Positions 9,056 through 15,308 of a stretch of DNA of 31,512 bases are shown here, in pieces (positions within the stretch are counted from its first letter, which is position 1; every line of letters begins with the position of its first letter). The notes under the pieces are model-generated. The model was not told the origin of the DNA, did no database searches, and saw nothing but the letters and a program-made list of their open reading frames with translations. The DNA is from Kerstersia similis. GTDB taxonomy: Bacteria; Pseudomonadota; Gammaproteobacteria; Burkholderiales; Burkholderiaceae_B. Where the stretch lies: NCBI RefSeq assembly GCF_965139615.1, contig NZ_CBCSIQ010000036.1, positions 1-31,512 of the forward strand. The letters are read 5' to 3'. The position numbers were made by a program, and so were the translations under genes.

Positions 9056-10840
9056 TCAGGTGATATCCGCCAACGCGGCAGCGGCCGCGAGCTGGCTGCC
9101 TTCGGCCGCAAGCTGCTCGATGCGCCCGGCCCTGGGCGCGACGATGCTCATCTCCATTTTCATGGCCTCCATGATGGCGAGCAGCTGGCCTTCCTCGACT
9201 TGCGCCCCATCCTCCACCTTCCAGCGCTGCAAAATGCCTGCAATCGGCGCCAGTACGGCAGGCGCTTGCCCGGTCGCCTTTGCCGCATTGACGTCGTTTA
9301 CCCCATTTACCGCATTCGCCGCTGCCGGCGCCATGCCAGGCTGGCCGCCACCTTCAACCACCACCCGTCCCCCCACCAGGCTTTGCAATAACTGGATAGG
9401 TAGGCCCAGCGCCACCCGCCGGCCCTCCCATTCAATGTCCAGGCGCTGCAAAGCGGGCGCCGGAGTCTCCCGGCCAGGCGCTTGCGCCGGCAAGGTGTTG
9501 GCGAAATCGGTTTCTATCCAGCGCGTATGCACCCGGAACGGCACCGCCACGGTGAAATCCTCATGCGCCATGACGGCGCGGTGAAACGGCAGCACGGTCG
9601 CCAAGCCGTCGATTCGGAACTCGGCCAATGCGCGCCTGGCCCGGGCAATCGCCTCGTCTCGCGTGGCACCGGTCACGATCAGCTTGGCCAGCAAGGAATC
9701 AAAATGGCCGGAGACCACCGACCCGGCCGTCACACCGCTGTCCACACGCACACCCGGGCCGGAGGGCGGATCAAAGCGCTGCACCGGCCCTGGACACGGC
9801 AGGAATCCGCGTCCGACATCCTCGGCATTGATACGGAACTCGAAGGCATGGCCGCGCGGCACCGGCGTTTCCTTGAGAGACAGGGCGGCGCCATCTGCAA
9901 TGCGCAATTGCTCCAGTACCAGATCCACGCCCGTCGTTTCCTCGGTGACAGGATGCTCGACCTGCAAGCGCGTATTGACCTCCAGGAATGAAATGGCACC
10001 GTTGGCGCTCAACAGGAACTCCACGGTTCCCGCACCGACATAAGACGCTGCCAGGCAGATATCGCGGGCGGCACGATGGATGCGTTCACGCTGCGCCTCG
10101 CTCAGAAACGGGGCGGGAGCCTCTTCCACCAGCTTCTGGTTGCGCCGCTGCAGGGAACAATCCCGTGTGCCGACGACCACCACATTGCCATGCTGATCCG
10201 CCAGCACCTGGGCCTCTACATGCCTGGGCCGATCCAGGAACTGCTCGACAAAGCATTCGCCCCGGCCAAAGGCAGCCAACGCTTCGCGCACCGCCGACGC
10301 ATACAGCTCCTCGATTTCTTCCAGTTTCCTGGCAACCTTCAGGCCGCGCCCACCTCCACCGAACGCCGCCTTGATCGCCACCGGCAAACCATGCTCGCGG
10401 GCAAACGCCAGGACTTCTCCGGCATCGCGTACCGGATCGCTCGTCCCGTGCACCAGCGGCGCGCCCACTTGCATGGCCAGCTTGCGTGCCTGTACCTTGT
10501 CGCCCAGTTGCTCGATGGCCGCTGGCGGCGGCCCTATCCATATCAGCCCCGCGTCCATGACGGCCCGCGCGAAAGCCGCATTTTCAGACAGGAATCCGTA
10601 GCCGGGATGCACGGCGTCGGCGCCGCTGCGACGGGCCACCTCCAGCAGTTTCCCGATGTTCAGATAAGTATCGACAGACCGTTCGCCGTGCAAGGCATAG
10701 GCTTCATCAGCCATGCGCACATGCAGGGCATCAAAGTCGGCATCAGCATAGACAGCCACTGACGCCGCCCCATAATCGGCGCAAGCCCGGGCAATGCGCA
10801 CAGCGATTTCGCCGCGGTTGGCGATAAGGATTTTTTTCAT
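9056..10840 (-). CDS. Fused biotin carboxylase / biotin carboxyl carrier protein of the pxp operon
   Basis: This 594-residue protein combines two parts. Residues 1 to about 445 are a complete ATP-grasp biotin carboxylase: the N-terminal KKILIANRGEIAVRI motif, a glycine-rich AFGGGGRGLK loop, HVEAQVL and the catalytic EVNTRLQVEH segment. Residues about 525-594 are a biotinyl domain with the EAMKM motif; Lys561 is the predicted biotin attachment site. An Ala/Asn/Val-rich linker joins them. The ATG overlaps the end of pxpBC by 4 nt (ATGA), so it is co-translated with the oxoprolinase genes. Separate accC/accB-like genes often sit beside pxpABC, and PxpC is related to the carboxyltransferase-linked part of urea amidolyase-type enzymes. 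No separate carboxyltransferase gene is present. Its substrate is unknown; housekeeping acetyl-CoA carboxylase duty is unlikely given the context. Confidence 0.9.
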   Translation of the reverse strand: MKKILIANRGEIAVRIARACADYGAASVAVYADADFDALHVRMADEAYALHGERSVDTYLNIGKLLEVARRSGADAVHPGYGFLSENAAFARAVMDAGLIWIGPPPAAIEQLGDKVQARKLAMQVGAPLVHGTSDPVRDAGEVLAFAREHGLPVAIKAAFGGGGRGLKVARKLEEIEELYASAVREALAAFGRGECFVEQFLDRPRHVEAQVLADQHGNVVVVGTRDCSLQRRNQKLVEEAPAPFLSEAQRERIHRAARDICLAASYVGAGTVEFLLSANGAISFLEVNTRLQVEHPVTEETTGVDLVLEQLRIADGAALSLKETPVPRGHAFEFRINAEDVGRGFLPCPGPVQRFDPPSGPGVRVDSGVTAGSVVSGHFDSLLAKLIVTGATRDEAIARARRALAEFRIDGLATVLPFHRAVMAHEDFTVAVPFRVHTRWIETDFANTLPAQAPGRETPAPALQRLDIEWEGRRVALGLPIQLLQSLVGGRVVVEGGGQPGMAPAAANAVNGVNDVNAAKATGQAPAVLAPIAGILQRWKVEDGAQVEEGQLLAIMEAMKMEMSIVAPRAGRIEQLAAEGSQLAAAAALADIT

Positions 10841-12546
10841 GGCGATGGCTGAAGAGAAAGGAGTGCCGCCGGACTGGCTGCCGCTACGGCACCGGCGGCA
10901 GGCGGAAACACCGGACGGATGGGTCGGAATGGTTCGAGCACACGCAGGCGCACCTGGGCACCCACCGGGATCTGCCCGGCACGATCCAGATGATAGGGTG
11001 CCACGCAGGCAATGACAGGATAGCCGCCGGTCAACGGACGATCCGCAAGAAACAACACGGGCTGGCCGCTCGGCGGTACTTGCAGGGCGCCGGCGACTGT
11101 CCCTTCACTGGGCAACTCGGCTTGCTGACTGCGTGCCAGCGGCACCGCCCCCTGCAACCGTATCCCCACGCGATTCGATTGCGGCGTCGTCAGCCAGGTT
11201 TGCTGCGCCAGCAACGCCAGCGCCTCTTCCGTAAACCAATCGGCCCTGGGCCCCAGCGTCAGGTCCAGCCAGACAGTCTCGCCCGGTCTGGGCAAGTCCG
11301 GACGCGGCGCTCCCGGCTCGCCCACGCAACCATGACGGGCAGGCAATACCGGCAGCCGGTCTCCCGCCCGCAAGGCGGGCGGCCCGATACGGGCCAGCGT
11401 ATCGCTGGAACGACTGCCCAGAAACGCAGCGACGGCAAACCCGCCGCGTACGGCAAGATACGCCCGACTGCCCGCCAATGCTGCGCCGACCGTCAGGCGA
11501 TCGCCATCAGTCAAGGCCAAAGGGTGGTGATTGGGCAGGCGGATCTGGCGCCCCGCGCGGTCACACAGCGTCAGCGGCACATCCGCGCCTGCCACGGCAA
11601 CCACCATCTCTCCCTGGCATTCGATTTCAAAGCCGCCAGGCACGAACTCAATGCACGCCGTGTCCGCCGCGTTGCCTGCCAACCGATTGGCCTCACGCAG
11701 CGCAGCCTGGTCCAGAGCACCGGCTGCGCTGACTCCCTGGCTCGCCAGCCCCGGCCGCCCCTGATCCTGGAACAAGGCCAGCAAACCCGGCTGACGCACG
11801 ACACAGGTGGCATCGCCGCCGGCAACGGATGCTGGGGATACCGCCTGAACCGCTGATGCCAGCGGTTCAGGCGGCTGCGTATCCCCAGGCTGACCGGATA
11901 TCTGCCTGGGCGCCTGCCGCGCCTGCTCGATGAAGCGCACTCGCATCCCGGGGCGCAACAGGGCCGGTGTGGCACGCGCAACATCCCACATGGGCACATC
12001 GGTCACGCCGATGATCTGCCAGCCGCCCGGACTGGCCTGGGGATAGATACCGCTGAAACGGCCCGCCAGCCCGACCGCGCCTGCGGGGATACGGGTGCGC
12101 GGCGTCGCGCGGCGCGGCACTTCGAAGATCGGATCGCCGCCGGCCAGGTAGGCAAAACCGGGCGCGAACCCGGTAAAAGCGACGCTGTACTCGCTGCCGG
12201 TATGGCGCCGTATCACTTCTTCCCGGCTCAGCCCCAGTAACTGCGCCACCTCATCGAGATCTTCGCCGTCATAGCGCACCGGAATTTCCACCAGTTCGCC
12301 CGGCGGCCGTTCACCGGCCTGCGTGCGCAAGGCCGCAATATGCCCGGCCAGACTTTCGCGGCTGACCGTTGCCGGCTGGAAACGCACCAACAGGGTACGT
12401 GCCGCCGGCACCAGCTCTTCCACACCCGGGAGCGGATCGGCCTGCATGGCCTCGAACAAGGCTTGCACCTGCGCCAGACCTTCAAGCTCGACCAGCATGG
12501 CGTGCGAATTGACGGGAAGAAAATGCAAGGGCAACTCCAGATCCAA
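10837..12546 (-). CDS. pxpBC: 5-oxoprolinase subunits B and C, fused (PxpB-PxpC; KipI-KipA type)
   Basis: This is a fusion of two proteins that are usually separate. Residues 1 to about 215 match PxpB/KipI (allophanate-hydrolase subunit 1 fold), with the hallmark FTGFAPGFAYLAG. Residues about 245-569 match PxpC/KipA (subunit 2 fold; cyclophilin-like), starting VVRQPGLLALFQDQGRPG. A Pro/Ala-rich linker joins them. With PxpA they form the ATP-dependent 5-oxoprolinase that opens pyroglutamate to glutamate. No ATG lies at the N-terminus. The frame opens with TTG at 12546, directly after an in-frame TGA, but a second TTG at 12528 has GGAG 6 nt upstream and is probably the true start. The gene lies 54-72 nt after pxpA and overlaps the biotin carboxylase gene by 4 nt. 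Confidence 0.9.
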   Translation of the reverse strand: MDLELPLHFLPVNSHAMLVELEGLAQVQALFEAMQADPLPGVEELVPAARTLLVRFQPATVSRESLAGHIAALRTQAGERPPGELVEIPVRYDGEDLDEVAQLLGLSREEVIRRHTGSEYSVAFTGFAPGFAYLAGGDPIFEVPRRATPRTRIPAGAVGLAGRFSGIYPQASPGGWQIIGVTDVPMWDVARATPALLRPGMRVRFIEQARQAPRQISGQPGDTQPPEPLASAVQAVSPASVAGGDATCVVRQPGLLALFQDQGRPGLASQGVSAAGALDQAALREANRLAGNAADTACIEFVPGGFEIECQGEMVVAVAGADVPLTLCDRAGRQIRLPNHHPLALTDGDRLTVGAALAGSRAYLAVRGGFAVAAFLGSRSSDTLARIGPPALRAGDRLPVLPARHGCVGEPGAPRPDLPRPGETVWLDLTLGPRADWFTEEALALLAQQTWLTTPQSNRVGIRLQGAVPLARSQQAELPSEGTVAGALQVPPSGQPVLFLADRPLTGGYPVIACVAPYHLDRAGQIPVGAQVRLRVLEPFRPIRPVFPPAAGAVAAASPAALLSLQPSP

Positions 12547-12600
12547 TCAGGAAAGAACCAAGCCAGTCATGGCACGACAGCGCGCAGCATGCCTCTTGCC

Positions 12601-13359
12601 TCAGGCAAAAGCGCGCACAGCCACCCCCGCCTGTTGCAGCGTATCCCGTACGGCGCGTGCCATGGCGACAGCATCGGGGCTGTCACCGTGCACACAGATG
12701 GAATCCGCCATGACCGGAGCCAGGCTGCCGTCCACGGCCTCGACCACGCCGTCTTGAACCAGGCGTAGCATGCGCCGGGCCACCAAGACCGGGTCATGCA
12801 GCACGGCCCCCGGCTCCCGGCGTGACAGCAGTGCGCCCTGGGGCGTGTAGGCGCGGTCGGCAAACGCTTCCGCGACTGTACGCAGGCCCGCATCCGCCGC
12901 CCAGGCAGCCAAGGGCGAACCCGCCAGTACCACCAGCGCCAGGCTGACGTCTATGGCCTGGATGGCTGAGATCACCGCCTGGGCCTGGCGCCTGTCATGC
13001 GCAATGGTGTTATAGAGCGCGCCATGCGGTTTGACATAGCGCACCGCCGTGCCTGCCGCTTGCGCCAGCCCCTGCAGCGCCCCGATCTGGTAAATCACGG
13101 CAGCCGTGAGATCAGCGCTGGCCATATCCATGTTGCGCCGGCCGAAACCGAGCAGATCGGGATAGGCCACATGCGCACCCACGGTCACGCCACGCTGACG
13201 CGCGGCCTCCAGGGTGGCCAAAATACCGGCAGGATCGCCCGCATGATAGCCACAGGCGATATTCGCACTGCTGACAATATCCAGCATGGAGGCGTCATCC
13301 CCCATTTTCCAGGCGCCCAGGCTTTCCCCCAGATCGCTGTTGAGGTCTATGCTCTTCAT
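12601..13359 (-). CDS. pxpA: 5-oxoprolinase subunit A (LamB/YcsF family)
   Basis: This 252-residue protein of the LamB/YcsF family opens with IDLNSDLGES and contains SSANIACGYHAGDP, VGAHVAYPDLLGFGRR, YVKPHGALYN and a C-terminal ICVHGDSP. These are the conserved Asp/His/Glu blocks of the PxpA catalytic subunit. PxpA works with PxpB and PxpC to hydrolyse 5-oxoproline, a spontaneous damage product of glutamine and glutamate, at the cost of ATP. The ATG at 13359 starts at the conserved motif and has AAGGAA about 8 nt upstream; a longer in-frame extension of 28 codons lacks family support. It is the first gene of the three-gene pxp operon, divergent from the ECF sigma gene across a 292-nt shared regulatory region. 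Confidence 0.93.
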   Translation of the reverse strand: MKSIDLNSDLGESLGAWKMGDDASMLDIVSSANIACGYHAGDPAGILATLEAARQRGVTVGAHVAYPDLLGFGRRNMDMASADLTAAVIYQIGALQGLAQAAGTAVRYVKPHGALYNTIAHDRRQAQAVISAIQAIDVSLALVVLAGSPLAAWAADAGLRTVAEAFADRAYTPQGALLSRREPGAVLHDPVLVARRMLRLVQDGVVEAVDGSLAPVMADSICVHGDSPDAVAMARAVRDTLQQAGVAVRAFA

Positions 13360-13398
13360 TCTCTGTTCCTTGCGCATACCGCATGACTGCTGCTGCCG

Positions 13399-13404
13399 AT
13401 CATA
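13399..13404 (-). promoter_or_regulatory. Candidate -10 of the pxpA promoter
   Basis: Minus-strand TATGAT matches five of six bases of TATAAT and lies 39 nt upstream of the pxpA ATG. A TTTTCC at an 18-nt spacing is a poor -35, so this is a weak call. Confidence 0.25.
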
Positions 13405-13514
13405 GCTGAGGCAGCCACTGCCGGAAAAGGATGCCGCCGACATCGCAGGCGGCGCAGGACCCGATGCAGCAGTTGCGTCCGTCGCCGGTTTTAGTCTGTT
13501 GTATTTTCCAGACC

Positions 13515-13547
13515 ACTATTGATAATAAGTTTCATTTTCTATAGCAT
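13515..13547 (+). promoter_or_regulatory. Candidate Fur box overlapping a sigma-70 promoter for the ECF sigma gene
   Basis: Positions 13515-13533 match the 19-bp Fur consensus (GATAAT-GATAAT-CATTATC) at 13 positions, with an unbroken TGATAAT core. The same bases contain TTGATA (13519-13524), a good -35, followed after 17 nt by TAGCAT (13542-13547), a fair -10. A Fur dimer here would block the -35. It lies about 120 nt upstream of the sigma-factor start. The match was counted by eye. Confidence 0.5.
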
Positions 13548-13651
13548 AAACAGATCGACAGCCCGCATTTCCGGCACGCCTGCCCGATCCCTGCGGCTTT
13601 TCGTTGCCGCCCTTCGTTCCACCGCTTTGTTCCTTACGCCACTGCCAGACC

Positions 13652-14182
13652 ATGTCGCGCCAGGCCTCCGCCGACCACAGCACCATTGAATGCCTTTACC
13701 GGGCGCATTACGGCGAACTATTGCGCTGGCTGGCGCGCAAACTGGGCAACTCCAGCCAGGCGACCGATCTCGCTCAGGATACATTCCTGCGCATGCTCAC
13801 ACGCAATCAGGCACAGGCCCTGGATGGCCAGGCACTCAAGGAACCGCGCGCCTATCTGAAAACCATCGCCAATGGGCTGGTCATCGACTTCTGGCGTCGG
13901 CAATCACTGGAGCAGTCCTATCTGGATGCCCTGGCGCAGCAAGCTGAGCCGCTGGCACTGTCTCCCGAAGAGCATGCCCTGATTATCGAAACCCTGCAGC
14001 AGCTCTCCCAGCTGATCGAAGCCATGAAGCCCAAGGTTCGCACCGCCTTCCTGATGGCCCAGCTCGACGGCCTGAGCTATGCAGAGATTGCCGAACAGAT
14101 GGGTATTTCCGTTCGTACCGTGGAACGCTATATGGCAGACGCGCTGTTCCACTGCCATCAGCTGATGCAGCATTGCGCATGA
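13652..14182 (+). CDS. FecI-family ECF RNA polymerase sigma factor
   Basis: This 176-residue sigma-70 family protein of the extracytoplasmic-function type has region 2 in about residues 10-80 (ECLYRAHYGELLRWLARKLG...DLAQDTFLRML). Region 4 is in about residues 120-170, with the helix-turn-helix YAEIAEQMGISVRTVERYM. The length and sequence fit the FecI/HurI/HasI iron-starvation subgroup. It is followed by a FecR-like gene overlapping by 4 nt and then a TonB receptor with an STN domain, the classic cell-surface signalling order. It would direct transcription of the receptor and downstream genes. The ATG at 13652 was chosen because it begins the family match; an in-frame TTG 16 codons upstream exists, and neither has a strong Shine-Dalgarno sequence. 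A Fur-type site upstream suggests iron control. Confidence 0.92.
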   Translation: MSRQASADHSTIECLYRAHYGELLRWLARKLGNSSQATDLAQDTFLRMLTRNQAQALDGQALKEPRAYLKTIANGLVIDFWRRQSLEQSYLDALAQQAEPLALSPEEHALIIETLQQLSQLIEAMKPKVRTAFLMAQLDGLSYAEIAEQMGISVRTVERYMADALFHCHQLMQHCA

Positions 14183-15174
14183 GTCACGCGATGTCCGTCG
14201 GCAACGAAAAACTGGAAAAGCAGGCGATTCTCTGGCTGGTTCGCCTGCAATCCCAACCTGGCGACACCAGCCTGCAACAGGCCTGTATGAACTGGCGCCA
14301 GCGCCACCCCACCCATGAGCATGCCTGGCAATCCGTGCAGTCCTCATACAGCCAGTTACGCCAGCATGTCCAGCAGGTTCCCGCGGGCTTGCCGGTCAGC
14401 CCGTCCAAGCTGCTGCACCGCTCCGCCAACCAGTTATCGCGCCGCCGCGCCTTGGGTCAGTTCGGCAGCCTGCTGGTGCTGGCCTTCCCCGCCGGCTGGA
14501 TCGTCCACGAGTACACGCCGTGGCAACGCCTGCGTGCCGACCATGCCACCAGCATCGGCCAGCGTGCCTTGCTGACACTGGACGATGGCTCACGCCTGCA
14601 CCTCAATACCGATAGCGCCGTGCGCCTGCGCTTTGGCCCGGACGAGCGCCTGATTCTGCTGGACCGTGGCGAAATCAGCCTCAACAGCGTCGCTGCGCGG
14701 CCTGGCGCTCCTTTCCTGCCCCTGCGGGTCGAAACCCGCGACGGCAGCCTGGACGCAACCGGCACGCAGTTCTCCGTGCGCCAGCGGTCGGATGGCAGCC
14801 AGCTGCATGTCGCAACCGGCAATGTGCCGATGCAAGGACGGCACATGCAAGCGCCCACGCTGGCCCATGCTGCCGGCGACTATCTCCTGACCGCCAACGC
14901 CGCCCGGCCCATTGCCAACCCTGGCATGGACATGATGGCCTGGACAGAAGGCCAACTGGTCGCACAGGACATGCTGCTGTCGGATTTTCTGGCGGAAATC
15001 GGGCGATATCGTCCCGGCCGCCTGGACTGGGCCCCGGAAATCGCCTCACTGCGCATTTCAGGCACCTATCAATTGAACGATACGGATAGCCTGCTGGCGC
15101 TGCTGCCACGCGTCCTGCCGGTGGAAATCGGCCAGCGTACCCGCTACTGGACCACCGTCCGCGCCCAGGCTTGA
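14179..15174 (+). CDS. FecR-family anti-sigma factor / signal transducer
   Basis: This 331-residue inner-membrane protein passes the receptor's signal to the adjacent ECF sigma factor. The cytoplasmic N-terminal part (residues about 1-85) has the conserved Trp-rich helices of the FecR N-terminal domain (ILWLVRLQS; ACMNWRQRHPTHEHAWQSV). One membrane helix follows at about 95-112 after the basic SRRRA. The periplasmic FecR domain comes next, with DDGSRLHLNTDSAVRLRF and the DATGTQFSVR segment. The C-terminal region (FLAEIGRYRPGRLDW...) resembles the part that contacts the receptor's signalling domain. The ATG at 14179 overlaps the sigma-gene stop as ATGA, which fixes the start and implies translational coupling. 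Confidence 0.92.
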   Translation: MSHAMSVGNEKLEKQAILWLVRLQSQPGDTSLQQACMNWRQRHPTHEHAWQSVQSSYSQLRQHVQQVPAGLPVSPSKLLHRSANQLSRRRALGQFGSLLVLAFPAGWIVHEYTPWQRLRADHATSIGQRALLTLDDGSRLHLNTDSAVRLRFGPDERLILLDRGEISLNSVAARPGAPFLPLRVETRDGSLDATGTQFSVRQRSDGSQLHVATGNVPMQGRHMQAPTLAHAAGDYLLTANAARPIANPGMDMMAWTEGQLVAQDMLLSDFLAEIGRYRPGRLDWAPEIASLRISGTYQLNDTDSLLALLPRVLPVEIGQRTRYWTTVRAQA

Positions 15175-15194
15175 GCCCTCCCCCACAGTCAGCT

Positions 15195-15256
15195 ATTTTT
15201 GTCCGGCAGCGTCCGTAACAAGAATAGAAATGAATTGCGTAGAAATTTTTGTCGGG
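15195..15256 (+). promoter_or_regulatory. Direct repeats in the fecR-receptor gap; possible ECF-dependent promoter region
   Basis: Two 12-mers, ATTTTTGTCCGG (15195-15206) and ATTTTTGTCGGG (15245-15256), differ at one base and are exactly 50 bp apart. TAGAAAT occurs twice 15 bp apart (15225-15231 and 15240-15246). FecI-type promoters have a -35 resembling GGAAAT, so the second TAGAAAT followed by CGT about 15 nt later is a possible sigma-dependent promoter for the receptor gene. This is by inspection only. Confidence 0.3.
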
Positions 15257-15308
15257 TTTTGCGTTTTCGTACGGCATAGAAGGAAAGACACTTCCGGATC
15301 TTGCCGTC

